Positions 8,702 through 20,946 of a DNA stretch of 64,000 bases are shown here, piece after piece. Both the position numbers and the translations under genes were made by a program. Source of the stretch: Halomonas sp. CH40 (GTDB taxonomy: Bacteria > Pseudomonadota > Gammaproteobacteria > Pseudomonadales > Halomonadaceae); contig CP112982.1 in assembly GCA_041875495.1 (NCBI GenBank), positions 806,001-870,000 on the forward strand, read 5' to 3'. Within the stretch, counting starts at the first letter, position 1. The number at the start of each line of letters is the position of its first letter. A model generated the notes under the pieces. The model was not told where the DNA came from, did not search any database, and saw nothing but the letters and a program-made list of their open reading frames with translations.

Positions 8702-10720
8702 ATGTTCACTGAAATGATCCCTGAAATTGGCCATTATGCCTTGGTAATTGGCTTGCTGATGGCCGCTGTACAGACCCTTGCCCCGCTGGCAGGGGCGGCG
8801 ATGCGTAAACCTCTATGGATGGCTTATGGCCTGCCAATGGCGGCTGGGCAGTTTCTGTTTATTGCCATTGCGTACGCGTGTTTGACAGCAAGCTATATGC
8901 TGGATGATTTCAGCGTGGCCAACGTGGCCAACAACTCCAATTCGTTGCTGCCCTGGTACTACAAGCTTAGCGCCGTCTGGGGTAACCACGAAGGTTCTGT
9001 GCTGCTGTGGAGTTTAATGCTGGCAGGCTGGAGTTTTGTTGCTGCGCTGTTTTCACGCAACCTGCCGCGTGACATGGTCGCCCGTGTTATCGGGGTCATG
9101 GGGGCTGTATGCGTGGGCTTCCTGCTGTTCATCCTGATGACCTCAAACCCTTTCGAGCGCCTGTTGCCCGGTATTCCACAGGATGGCGCTGATCTTAACC
9201 CGCTGCTTCAGGATTTCGGCCTGGTGGTTCACCCGCCGATGCTATACATGGGCTACGTCGGTTTTTCTGTCGTGTTTGCGTTTGCCATTGCCGCTCTGCT
9301 CGGGGGGCGCCTGGATTCCGCCTGGACCCGTTGGGCGCGGCCCTGGTGTAACGTGGCCTGGGCGTTTCTTACCGTGGGTATTGCCCTGGGTAGCTGGTGG
9401 GCCTACTACGAGCTTGGCTGGGGCGGCTGGTGGTTCTGGGATCCGGTCGAAAACGCCTCCTTGTTGCCCTGGTTGACGGGCACCGCGCTGATTCACTCCC
9501 TGGCGGTCACCGAAAAGCGCGGGTCTTTCAAAAGCTGGACAGTATTGTTGGCCATTGCCACCTTCTCGCTGTCACTGATGGGAACCTTCCTGGTGCGTTC
9601 CGGAGTGTTGACCTCGGTTCACGCCTTTGCCAATGATCCTGCGCGTGGCTTTTTCATTCTAATGCTGCTGGCGATTACGGTGGCTATCTCGTTGTTTATC
9701 TTTGCCCTGCGCGCACCGCGCGTCAGCCATCAGGTGGGGTTCAGCTGGTTATCCAGAGATTCGCTGTTGCTGATCAACAACCTCCTGCTAGTGATCATGA
9801 CGGTTACCGTCTTGTTGGGTACTCTCTACCCGCTGATTCTTGATTCCCTGAACCTGGGCAAAATCAGCGTCGGGCCTCCCTACTTCAATGCGCTGTTTGT
9901 GCCGCTGACTGTCATCATGAGTATTTTCATGGGTATGGGCCCGGTGTCGCGCTGGAAGCGCATGCCAGGTAAAGAGATTTACAAGCGTCTGTGGTTATCT
10001 GCTGTTGCCGCTGTGGTGATCGGTGCCCTGATTCCGGTGTTCTACGGCCCCGAATGGAACGTCTGGGTGGCGCTGGGCATGATAGTCGCCCTCTGGATCG
10101 TGATTCCCATACTGCGTGATATTTTTGACAAGGTGCGTCATGCCAGTTCTTTTATGGCGGGCATTAAAAAGCTTTCATACCCCTACTGGGGCATGGTACT
10201 TGGGCATCTGGGTGTCGCGGTGACCATAGTCGGCGTGGCGGTTGTTTCCAACTACAACCTTGAGCGCAATGTACGCATGTCGCCGGGTACCAGTGTGGAA
10301 CTGGGCGGCTATACCTTCACCATGACAGAGCTGACCGAGCGCCGGGGGCCCAACTTCCTGGCCGATACCTCGATTATCAATGTGCAGCGTGATAACGGGC
10401 GCAATTTCATCATGCGGCCTGAAAAACGCCTCTACCTGGCAACCGGGATGCCGATGACCCAGGTAGCGCTGCGCCCTGGTTTCTTCCGTGACCTTTATGT
10501 GGCCATGGGTGAAGATCTGGGGGATGGCAGCTGGGCCATGCGGATTCAATTCAAACCGATGGTGCGCTGGCTGTGGCTGGGTGGCTTATTAATGGCTGCG
10601 GGTGGCCTGTTGGCGGTTGCAGACAAACGCTATCGTCGGGTCAAGGTGCGTCAGGATAAGCCGCAGAAAGCATCCACCGTGCCTGCTCAACCGCAAGCTG
10701 TTGGGGAGTCGGGCGCATGA
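8702..10720 (+). CDS. ccmF: Heme lyase CcmF
   Basis: Large membrane protein of the CcmFGHI heme ligation complex that joins heme to apocytochrome c. The product is 672 aa. The WWD domain is clear as GWGGWWFWDPVENASLLPWL, with surrounding conserved His residues (for example VVHPPMLYMGY). Many helices are present, and a C-terminal periplasmic part precedes a last helix and a basic tail. GGAG lies upstream of ATG 8702. The stop overlaps the ccmG start as ATGA. Confidence 0.96.
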   Translation: MFTEMIPEIGHYALVIGLLMAAVQTLAPLAGAAMRKPLWMAYGLPMAAGQFLFIAIAYACLTASYMLDDFSVANVANNSNSLLPWYYKLSAVWGNHEGSVLLWSLMLAGWSFVAALFSRNLPRDMVARVIGVMGAVCVGFLLFILMTSNPFERLLPGIPQDGADLNPLLQDFGLVVHPPMLYMGYVGFSVVFAFAIAALLGGRLDSAWTRWARPWCNVAWAFLTVGIALGSWWAYYELGWGGWWFWDPVENASLLPWLTGTALIHSLAVTEKRGSFKSWTVLLAIATFSLSLMGTFLVRSGVLTSVHAFANDPARGFFILMLLAITVAISLFIFALRAPRVSHQVGFSWLSRDSLLLINNLLLVIMTVTVLLGTLYPLILDSLNLGKISVGPPYFNALFVPLTVIMSIFMGMGPVSRWKRMPGKEIYKRLWLSAVAAVVIGALIPVFYGPEWNVWVALGMIVALWIVIPILRDIFDKVRHASSFMAGIKKLSYPYWGMVLGHLGVAVTIVGVAVVSNYNLERNVRMSPGTSVELGGYTFTMTELTERRGPNFLADTSIINVQRDNGRNFIMRPEKRLYLATGMPMTQVALRPGFFRDLYVAMGEDLGDGSWAMRIQFKPMVRWLWLGGLLMAAGGLLAVADKRYRRVKVRQDKPQKASTVPAQPQAVGESGA

Positions 10721-11244
10721 ACCGTCGCGTGTTGTTATTTTTACCGCTGTTAGGATTTATCGGCCTGGCAATGTTCTTTTATTACGGGCTGGGGCAGGAT
10801 CCCTCCTATCGCGATTCTGCCTTGATGACACGGGACTTTCCGGCGTTTGAAGCCTCGACGCTGGAAGACCCGGAACGTCAGGTGGATCAGTCACTGCTGA
10901 CCGGTGAGATTACCCTGGTCAACGTATGGGGAGAATGGTGCCCTGCCTGCAAACAGGAAATGCCTCAGCTGCTTGATCTGGCCGACCGGGGTATTCGCAT
11001 GGTGGGTATCAACTATCGCGATACCCGTGAAAAAGGGCGTGAATTCCTCGACGAATTTGGTAACCCCTTTGAGGTCAATATCTTCGATCCTGAGGGTGAT
11101 CTGGGGTTTGACCTGGGCGTCTACGGCGCCCCGGAAACTTTTCTGGTAGATGCGCAGGGCGTTATTCGCTATCACCATACCGGCTATCTCTCGCCGGAGG
11201 ATGTGCGTAATACTCTGCTCCCGGAGGTGGAAAAATGGCGTTAA
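10717..11244 (+). CDS. ccmG: Thiol:disulfide interchange protein CcmG/DsbE
   Basis: Membrane-anchored periplasmic thioredoxin that reduces apocytochrome c cysteines before heme attachment. The product is 175 aa with an N-terminal anchor, active site WGEWCPACKQEMP (about residues 73-85), the cis-Pro region YGAPETFLVD and an acidic active-site surround typical of CcmG. The CPAC pair differs from the CPTC of E. coli, which is common in the family. It overlaps ccmH by 10 nt. Confidence 0.95.
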   Translation: MNRRVLLFLPLLGFIGLAMFFYYGLGQDPSYRDSALMTRDFPAFEASTLEDPERQVDQSLLTGEITLVNVWGEWCPACKQEMPQLLDLADRGIRMVGINYRDTREKGREFLDEFGNPFEVNIFDPEGDLGFDLGVYGAPETFLVDAQGVIRYHHTGYLSPEDVRNTLLPEVEKWR

Positions 11245-11705
11245 CGAGATGGGTAACCGCCTTGGTGGGTGTATTGCTGAGTGTCAGCGTCATGGCGGCA
11301 GGAATAGAGCTGCGAGAATTTGATGACCCGGTGATGAAGGAGCGCTACCGAGATCTAACGGCATCAATGCGCTGCCCGCTGTGTGAGAATCAGGCGATCG
11401 ATGATTCTGATGCGCCCATTTCAGCTGATATGCGTGAACGCGTCTATCGCCTGCTGCAGGATGGCCAGTCGGATATCGAGATTACCAACCATATGGTCGC
11501 CCGCTTTGGTGACTACATTCTCTACAACCCGCGTCTGGAAAACCGCACCTACCTGCTCTGGGGAATACCTATTGCCTTGATTGTTGGCGGTGGCTTACTG
11601 GTGGTGCTGATTGTGCGCGCCCGGCGCAATGCGTCAGCGACCTCTTTGAGTGCTGAAGAACAGGCTCGCCTGAATGAACTTATCAACCGTGAGAAATCTT
11701 CATGA
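11235..11705 (+). CDS. ccmH: Cytochrome c maturation protein CcmH (CycL type)
   Basis: Thiol-redox subunit of the heme lyase complex. The product is 156 aa: signal peptide ending near VMAAG, the redox motif MRCPLCENQAIDDSDAP (about residues 44-60; usual LRCPxCQNQ), a three-helix domain, and one membrane helix near residues 108-130. In E. coli CcmH is fused to a CcmI-like TPR part; here the two are separate genes, as in Pseudomonas. Confidence 0.95.
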   Translation: MALTRWVTALVGVLLSVSVMAAGIELREFDDPVMKERYRDLTASMRCPLCENQAIDDSDAPISADMRERVYRLLQDGQSDIEITNHMVARFGDYILYNPRLENRTYLLWGIPIALIVGGGLLVVLIVRARRNASATSLSAEEQARLNELINREKSS

Positions 11706-12961
11706 CGTCGCTGTGGATTGCCTTTGCTGTCTTGTTATTACCGGCTATCTGGCTGTTGATACTTCCGTTGCGCCAAGCACGCTCCCTGCACGATGCCCAG
11801 CGTGATTATGAAGCCAACGACACTACAGCCGAGCAGAATGTTGCGATTTACAAGCGGCGTCTGGCGTCGCTGGAAGCGGCAAAGGAGCGTGGAGATATTG
11901 ACGAGGAGCGCTTCGCGGAAGACCGTCTTGAGTTGGAGCGCAGCCTGCTTGAAGATACCACCACAGTGAAACGCCGCCCTTTGAAAACGTATACTTCTGG
12001 CCGCTTTGTCGTTCCTCTGGTGCTGCTGGCTGTCGTGGGTACCAGCGTTGTCTGGTACCAGTTTAACGGGGCAGAAGGGGATCTGGTGTTGCTGCAAACC
12101 CAGCGAGAAGTGCAGAATCATCCGGAAGGCTCGTTGGCCATGTATTTGGAGCGCATGGAAGAGCAGGCGGTATTGCAGCCAGATAACCCTAATGTCTGGT
12201 CCGAGCTTTTCCCGCTTTATCGTCAGACGGGCCAGGCGGAAAAAGCCATCGATGCCCTTGAACGTTTGATTGCCATTGAAGGCCGCATTGCCCCTTTGCT
12301 TGCCCAGTTGGCTCAGTTACGTTTCTTTATGGAAGGGCGTGAGCTGACACCGGAAGTGCAAGGGCTGGTGGATGAAACCCTCGAACAGGATCCCAGGCAG
12401 CCTACCGTATTGGGGCTGTTGGGGATCCACGCCTTTGATGCCGGTGACTATGAAACCGCTATCGACCGCTGGCGGCGCGCTATGGCCAATATCGAGGATG
12501 CTGATACCGCCGAGTCATTGCGTGAAGGTATTCGGGTTGCCCAGCAGCGTCTGGGGGTTGATCCTGAAGAAGCTCCCATTGGCCAACCGCTGGATGAAGC
12601 CCAGGGGCCCGGTATTCGCGTTGAAGTCTCGCTGGATGAGTCGCTGACGGATCGGGTGTCACCGCAGGCAACGGTATTTGTCATTGCTCGGGATATGGCC
12701 GGTGAAATGCCGCCGTTAGCCATTGCCCAGGCCCAGGTGTCTGATCTGCCAGCTACCTTTGTGCTGGATGCCAGCAACGCCATGTCGCCACAGGCAAGTC
12801 TTGATCAGGTAGACGAAGCGCGTCTGATGGTGCGGGTCTCGCCCTCAGGCCAGGCAACGCCACAGCCGGGTGATCTGTTTGGCGACCTTGATAGCGCTCC
12901 GGTTGGCCCTGTTAACGACAGCGATACTGTCAGCGTTCTGATTGATAGCGTCTTTGAATAA
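11702..12961 (+). CDS. ccmI: Cytochrome c maturation protein CcmI (TPR)
   Basis: Apocytochrome c chaperone of the heme lyase complex. The product is 419 aa: N-terminal helix, a cytoplasmic coiled loop (YKRRLASLEAAKERGDIDEERF, of which DIDEERF is typical), a second helix (about residues 100-118), TPR repeats (about 145-290) and a C-terminal periplasmic domain with VFVIARDM and PLAIAQAQVSDLP. ATGA overlap with ccmH. It is the last ccm gene; smc follows after only 18 nt with no terminator. Confidence 0.93.
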   Translation: MTSLWIAFAVLLLPAIWLLILPLRQARSLHDAQRDYEANDTTAEQNVAIYKRRLASLEAAKERGDIDEERFAEDRLELERSLLEDTTTVKRRPLKTYTSGRFVVPLVLLAVVGTSVVWYQFNGAEGDLVLLQTQREVQNHPEGSLAMYLERMEEQAVLQPDNPNVWSELFPLYRQTGQAEKAIDALERLIAIEGRIAPLLAQLAQLRFFMEGRELTPEVQGLVDETLEQDPRQPTVLGLLGIHAFDAGDYETAIDRWRRAMANIEDADTAESLREGIRVAQQRLGVDPEEAPIGQPLDEAQGPGIRVEVSLDESLTDRVSPQATVFVIARDMAGEMPPLAIAQAQVSDLPATFVLDASNAMSPQASLDQVDEARLMVRVSPSGQATPQPGDLFGDLDSAPVGPVNDSDTVSVLIDSVFE

Positions 12962-12979
12962 GCCATTGTCTCTAGCCTC

Positions 12980-15900
12980 ATGCGCCTGACGTCCATTCGC
13001 CTGGTAGGGTTCAAATCTTTCGTTGACCCCGTCAATGTTCCCTTCGATGGCAATATGACTGCCATCGTGGGGCCAAACGGCTGCGGAAAATCCAATATCA
13101 TTGACGCCGTGCGCTGGGTCATGGGGGAGTCTTCCGCCAAGACCCTGCGCGGTGAATCCATGGCAGACGTGATTTTCAACGGCTCAAGTGCCCGCAAACC
13201 GGTGGGCCAGGCCGCCATTGAGCTTAAATTTGATAATCGTGACGGCAGCCTGGGCGGTGTCTACGCCCAATATGCTGAAATTGCCGTCAAGCGCCTGGTT
13301 TCCCGGGATGGTCAATCCAGCTATTTCTTTAATGGCCAGAAATGCCGCCGCCGGGATATTGCCGATCTCTTCATGGGTACCGGCCTGGGGCCGCGCTCCT
13401 ACGCGATTATTGGTCAGGGAATGATTTCCCGTCTGATTGAAGCCCGTCCTGATGAATTGCGCTCGACCCTGGAAGAAGCCGCCGGGATCTCCAAATACAA
13501 GGAGCGGCGTCGCGAGACGGAAAACCGCATGCGTCGAACCCAGGAAAACCTCGACCGTCTCGATGACATTCGTGAAGAGCTGGATAAACAGCTTGAACGC
13601 CTCAAGCGTCAGGCAGAAGCCGCGCGCCGTTACCAGGATCTTAAACAGCAGGAATACCGTCTGAAAGGCGAGCTTGCGCTGCTGCGCGGTCGCGCCCTGC
13701 GTGCTGAACAGCAACAGCAGGAGCACCGGGTGCGTGAACTGGAAATAGCCGTCGAAAAAGACGTCTTTGGCGTGCGCGGGTGTGAAAATCGCCTGGAACA
13801 GGCCCGTGAGCAGCATGATCAACTGGCGGAGATACTGGAGCGCCATCAGCAACAGTTCTATGACACCACCACCCGGATTGCCCGTCTGGAGCAGGATCAA
13901 TCCCACCGCCGCAGTCGGCTCGCCCAACTGGCCAGTGATATTGAAAGTGCGCGTCGGGATCTGGAGCAGCAGCGTCAGGTCAGCCGTGGGGATAATGAGC
14001 GGTTAGCCGCCATTGAAGAACGCTTTGAGATGTTGGTGCCGGAGTGTGATGGTCTGGAAGAGCAGCTTGCCGAGCTTGAAGAAACCTTAAACGATCTGTC
14101 GCCGGCCCTGGAGCGGGCCACAAATGCCTGTGCAGACGCCGATGAAAGCTGGCGACAAGTCTCGCGCCAAGCGGAGCGTGGCCAGGACCAAGTGCGTGAT
14201 CTTGAGCAACGCATCCAGCGTTTGCAGGATGACCAGCAGCGTCGCCTACAGCAGCGCGGTGATATCGAAGACCTTGCGGCGCTACGCCAAGCTCATGCCG
14301 CATCCCAGGCGGAACTGAGCGCTGCCGAACAGGAAATGGCGCGGTTTGAACATCAGCGAGAGAGCTGGCAACAGCGTATCAGTGAGGCAAAACAGGCTCA
14401 CAGCAATGCCAGTATGGCTCGCGAAAACGCCCAGGCCGCGCTCAGCCGCCTGGAAGGCGAGCGCGCTTCTCTTGATGCTCTGATCAATGCTGCCCTGGCG
14501 GATCATGACCCGGCGATAGACGATACCCTGAATGCGCTTGGCCTGGCAGAAGCGCCACGCCTGGGCGAGCAGATTCAGGTAGCCGACGGTTGGGAAGGGG
14601 TTGCCTCCTGGCTGCTCAAACCCTGGCTGAATGCCCGACTGGTATCAGCAGAAAAACTGGCTGCCTTGCCTCAGGCGCTGCCCGCTGACTGGTGTCTATT
14701 GGCCGATACGCCAGACCCGCAACCGGTGCCGGGGCGTTTATCGGCACAGCTAAAAGGGGCAGGTGCCCTGCATGAATGGCTTAAGACTATCCACTGTGTT
14801 GAATGTGCCGACGCGATTCCAGAGGCCCTGGCAGATCTGCCCGCTGGGCATAGCCTGTTGAGCCGCGACGGTGTCTGGTGCTCAGCTCAGTGGTTGCGCC
14901 AACAGGCAGAAGGGGAAGGTGTGGATGCCCTTCTGGTTACCCGCAAGCACCATTCAGACTGTGTACAGCAGATTGATGAGCAAAACGAAGCGCTGGAACA
15001 AGCGCAGCAGCGTCTGGACGAGGCCGCTGAACAGCTGGAGTTACTTGAACAGCAGCGTGATGCCAGCGCTGCAAGTGAGCGCCTGCACACCCAGGAGCGC
15101 CAGCAGTTAGCGCTCAAAGAAAGAAGCCTGGCCCAGAAAGTCGAACACCTGGAAGGGCGGGTGATGGAGCTGGATGAAGAACTCACTCGGCTTCAAGAAG
15201 ATGAGGCGGAACTCTCGCTCACCCTTGAAGAAAGCCGTGGGCGCTGGGACGAGGCGATGGCAAACCTTGAACTGGCCACCACCCAGCGCGACCTTGCCAA
15301 TGCCGAGCTACAGGCCCAGCGCGAGCAGCGTGAACGTCTTGAGCAGCAACTGGCTCCCCTGAAGTCGCGTCAGCAGCCCTTGGCGCTTGAACGCGAACGC
15401 TTAAAAACCGAGCGTGAAAGTTTGCTCGCCCAGCAATCTCGCAGCCAGGAAACCGACGAGCGCCTTTTGTTGCGTATTGCCGAGCTGGAAGAAACCCGTG
15501 AAAGCCTGATCGAGCCGGATGAACTGGCGGGCGAAGAGCTTGAACTCCTGCTGGAAGAGCGGGCAGAGCAGGAAGAGCGCCTCAATGCTAGCCGCGAGCA
15601 GGCAAGCGCACTGGCCGAGCAGCTACGTAATGATGAGCTGGCCCGTCAGGCGCATGAGCGCAGCCTCGAACAAAGCCGCGAACAGCTGCAGCAGCGACGT
15701 ATGGATGCCCAGGCGCTGGGGCTGAAAGCCGCCACTCAGGATGAGCAGTTAGCTGAGCTGGGCCACGATGCACAAGCGCTTGCTGCCAGCCTGCCAAGCG
15801 ATGCGCAAGAGCCTGCCTGGCAGCAGACTCTGGAAGCCACTTCAGACAAAATCCGCCGTCTGGGGGCAATCAACCTGGCAGCGATAGAAGAATATGATCA

Positions 15901-16477
15901 ACAGGCAGAAAGGCGTGATTACCTCGAAGCCCAGCATGCTGAATTGACCGAAGCCCTGGAGACGCTGGAGCGCGCTATCCGGCGGATTGACCAGGAAACC
16001 CGGGCACGTTTCAAGGAAACCTTTGAACAGGTTAATCAGGGGTTTCAGGCGCTGTTCCCGCGAGTCTTCGGGGGTGGCAGTGCCTGGCTGGCGTTGACAG
16101 ATGATGATCTGCTCGAAACCGGTGTGGCCATCATGGCGCGGCCACCGGGAAAGAAAAACAGCACGATTCACCTGCTATCCGGGGGAGAAAAAGCACTGAC
16201 GGCTCTATCCTTGGTTTTTGCCATTTTCCAACTGAACCCTGCGCCGTTCTGCATGCTTGACGAAGTGGATGCACCGCTGGACGATGCTAATGTTGGGCGT
16301 TATGCTAAACTCGTAAAGGAGATGTCTGAAACAGTTCAGTTTATATACATCACCCATAACAAGATCGCTATGGAAGCTGCAGAACGCTTGATGGGGGTGA
16401 CCATGCAGGAGCCTGGCGTGTCACGGCTAGTAACCGTTGATGTTGAAGAGGCGGCAGCACTAGCCGAAGTAAGCTGA
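12980..16477 (+). CDS. smc: Chromosome segregation ATPase SMC
   Basis: Condensin ATPase that organises and separates chromosomes. The product is 1165 aa. It has Walker A GPNGCGKSN at about residues 32-40, the QGMISRL motif, long coiled coils, a globular hinge (about residues 500-650), the C-terminal ABC signature LLSGGEKALTALSL, Walker B FCMLDEVDAPLDD and the His switch THNK. It is Smc rather than MukB by length and hinge; scpA and scpB are not in the window. It lies 18 nt after ccmI with a weak ribosome site, so it may share ccm transcripts. Confidence 0.96.
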   Translation: MRLTSIRLVGFKSFVDPVNVPFDGNMTAIVGPNGCGKSNIIDAVRWVMGESSAKTLRGESMADVIFNGSSARKPVGQAAIELKFDNRDGSLGGVYAQYAEIAVKRLVSRDGQSSYFFNGQKCRRRDIADLFMGTGLGPRSYAIIGQGMISRLIEARPDELRSTLEEAAGISKYKERRRETENRMRRTQENLDRLDDIREELDKQLERLKRQAEAARRYQDLKQQEYRLKGELALLRGRALRAEQQQQEHRVRELEIAVEKDVFGVRGCENRLEQAREQHDQLAEILERHQQQFYDTTTRIARLEQDQSHRRSRLAQLASDIESARRDLEQQRQVSRGDNERLAAIEERFEMLVPECDGLEEQLAELEETLNDLSPALERATNACADADESWRQVSRQAERGQDQVRDLEQRIQRLQDDQQRRLQQRGDIEDLAALRQAHAASQAELSAAEQEMARFEHQRESWQQRISEAKQAHSNASMARENAQAALSRLEGERASLDALINAALADHDPAIDDTLNALGLAEAPRLGEQIQVADGWEGVASWLLKPWLNARLVSAEKLAALPQALPADWCLLADTPDPQPVPGRLSAQLKGAGALHEWLKTIHCVECADAIPEALADLPAGHSLLSRDGVWCSAQWLRQQAEGEGVDALLVTRKHHSDCVQQIDEQNEALEQAQQRLDEAAEQLELLEQQRDASAASERLHTQERQQLALKERSLAQKVEHLEGRVMELDEELTRLQEDEAELSLTLEESRGRWDEAMANLELATTQRDLANAELQAQREQRERLEQQLAPLKSRQQPLALERERLKTERESLLAQQSRSQETDERLLLRIAELEETRESLIEPDELAGEELELLLEERAEQEERLNASREQASALAEQLRNDELARQAHERSLEQSREQLQQRRMDAQALGLKAATQDEQLAELGHDAQALAASLPSDAQEPAWQQTLEATSDKIRRLGAINLAAIEEYDQQAERRDYLEAQHAELTEALETLERAIRRIDQETRARFKETFEQVNQGFQALFPRVFGGGSAWLALTDDDLLETGVAIMARPPGKKNSTIHLLSGGEKALTALSLVFAIFQLNPAPFCMLDEVDAPLDDANVGRYAKLVKEMSETVQFIYITHNKIAMEAAERLMGVTMQEPGVSRLVTVDVEEAAALAEVS

Positions 16478-16812
16478 AAAGTAGGGTGTTTTAACGTTTT
16501 ATTTTGACTATAAATTTAATATTTATTTAACTAGATATAGCAGTTGTATAATTGTTTTGTTTGTAAGTTTTGTTGGCTCTATAGCAATACAGTTAACACT
16601 GTTGCTGCTCATGTTTAATATGTTCGAAAACGTGAAAAATAGTAAAAAAGCCCCATTTACAAAATAATAACGCTATTCTAGACATATAGCTGTAATCGGT
16701 GTAGATAATTTATCGTGTCATCATTGCAACTAATATCACAATTTGATGCCTTACAACTTCAAGCAATAAAGCTTGCCTCCGCTGTTGGCAAACGACCCAT
16801 GGAATGTACAAC
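16478..16812 (+). other. AT-rich gap between smc and zipA, no gene seen
   Basis: About 335 bp, far more AT-rich than its neighbours. There is no open frame with a credible start, no hairpin-plus-T terminator and no tRNA-like fold that I can see. It includes a short inverted repeat, ACAGT/ACTGT at 16589-16602, and several TATAAT-like words. It probably carries the zipA promoter(s). Confidence 0.5.
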
Positions 16813-18522
16813 ATGGAACTAAGAGAATGGCTTATCATTTTAGGATTGGCGCTGGTCTCGCTTATAGTCATTGATGGCATCCGTCGTCTTAAGCGCCAGC
16901 GCCGGGTACCCCGTCTGGATCAGGCAGACGCTGCAGACAGTGGCATGGATCCAGAAGAAGCAAAACGCGAGGCGGAACTCAGCTGGGAGCTTCCCAACGG
17001 AGGCGCCCGGGTCATCAAGTCGGCAGATTACAGTAATCTGACTGGCAAGCCGAAGTTGGAGCGCCAGGAACACCCTGGCCCTTCAAGGGTGCTTTCCGAA
17101 TTCCGGCGCGATAAGTCAGCATCGGCGGCGGCTGCCGAGAAGCAGCGGCCGTCTTTGCGCGCAGTTGATCCAGCTGAACGCACCACAGCAAATACCCATT
17201 CAGCGAGTGCAGAGTCAGCGAGCGTTGAGCCTGAAGAAAAGCGCGCATCTGAAGTGCCACCGCTCAGGGCGTCAACAGCTGAACCAGCCGCGGCTAACAA
17301 TCAGGCCTTTACCCGCATGACGGCGATTGACGATGATGTTGAGCCTGCCTCATCAGCTGAGCCGCAGAGCAGCCATCACCCTTCCGGTTCCGGTCAGCCT
17401 GAGTCTGCGCCGCCTGAGTCCGCTCAGTCTGAGACAAATGCTCAGCATGAAGCCAAACGCCGTCAGCTGCGAAGCTCAACCGTGGGTGATTACTCTGATA
17501 GAACTGATAGCGATGAAACTGATAACGATGAAGAAGACACTTCCTATCAGCTGGTAGATTTTCACGGTATCAAGGATTCTTTCAAGCATCGTATGCAGGA
17601 ACGCCTTGAAGAGCGCAAGCAGAAGAAGCTCGACAAGATAAAGCGCAAAGAGCAGCTTAAAGCCGAAAAGGCCGAGCGCGCCATTGAAGCCGAAAAACTC
17701 AAGGCTCAGCGTGCGGCAGAAGAAGCTGAACGTCGCCGCGAAGCACAGCTTCACGCTGATGCATCAAGAGCTGAACAGGCGGCACGTAAAGCTCAGGAGC
17801 AACGTGAACTGCATCAGACTCAAGGCGATAGGCAGTCTGGCTTTGAGAAATATAACGACGATGACCGTTTTGACCAGCCACCAAATGCAGATCTAGCCGC
17901 CGCGGATTATGGCAGCGAGCGGTATGCGCATAATGATAATGATCATTATGATGATGGCTATGCCAGTGAGGGTTATGCAAGCGACTACTACGATGACGTG
18001 GTGCGTCCGCATCCTACCCTGGCCAAGGCCATGCGTAACGATGTTTCAGGCAAGCATGCGGCTGACACCCTGCAGAATGCGGAAGAAGTCGTGGTTATCT
18101 CTGTCATGTCCCGTGATGAAGACGGTTTCGAAGGTGACAAGCTATTGGAACTGCTAATGATGTGTGGTCTGCGTTACAGCAGTGACATGGGCGTTTTCCA
18201 TCGCCTGGAAACGGAACATCCTGAAAGTGAACTGCAGTTCTCCATGGTCAATGTGGTCAAGCCGGGTACCTTTCCTATTCAGGAAATGGATACCTTCGTG
18301 ACACCCGGCATTACTTTCCTGATGCCGCTGCCCGGCGCCGAGGACAGCTCAGCTGCCTTTGAAGCCATGGTGGAAACGGCCATGGTGGTGGTGCGGCATA
18401 TGGGCGGTGAGCTCAAGGATGAAAACCGCAGCGTCATGACGGCACAGACGATTGAATTTGCTCGCCAGCGTGTGCATGAATTTGAGCGTCGCCATCATCT
18501 GCATCGCGTTCAGGCCAACTAA
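16813..18522 (+). CDS. zipA: Cell division protein ZipA (long linker)
   Basis: Bitopic membrane protein that tethers FtsZ to the inner membrane. It starts MELREWLIILG at ATG 16813 (ATG 16804 is in frame, but 16813 gives the family N-terminus): membrane helix, basic RRLKRQRR, then a very long polar linker and the C-terminal FtsZ-binding domain (about residues 425-565, starting AEEVVVISVMSRDEDGFEG). The linker has acidic and Ser/Glu-rich parts, a Lys/Glu/Arg/Ala coiled coil (about 255-345) and a Tyr/Asp-rich part (about 350-400). At 569 aa it is far longer than E. coli ZipA (328 aa), the increase being in the linker. Confidence 0.92.
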   Translation: MELREWLIILGLALVSLIVIDGIRRLKRQRRVPRLDQADAADSGMDPEEAKREAELSWELPNGGARVIKSADYSNLTGKPKLERQEHPGPSRVLSEFRRDKSASAAAAEKQRPSLRAVDPAERTTANTHSASAESASVEPEEKRASEVPPLRASTAEPAAANNQAFTRMTAIDDDVEPASSAEPQSSHHPSGSGQPESAPPESAQSETNAQHEAKRRQLRSSTVGDYSDRTDSDETDNDEEDTSYQLVDFHGIKDSFKHRMQERLEERKQKKLDKIKRKEQLKAEKAERAIEAEKLKAQRAAEEAERRREAQLHADASRAEQAARKAQEQRELHQTQGDRQSGFEKYNDDDRFDQPPNADLAAADYGSERYAHNDNDHYDDGYASEGYASDYYDDVVRPHPTLAKAMRNDVSGKHAADTLQNAEEVVVISVMSRDEDGFEGDKLLELLMMCGLRYSSDMGVFHRLETEHPESELQFSMVNVVKPGTFPIQEMDTFVTPGITFLMPLPGAEDSSAAFEAMVETAMVVVRHMGGELKDENRSVMTAQTIEFARQRVHEFERRHHLHRVQAN

Positions 18523-18544
18523 TCTCTGCTACTTTTGCTGTTAG

Positions 18545-20939
<2,395 letters not shown>

Positions 20940-20946
<7 letters not shown>

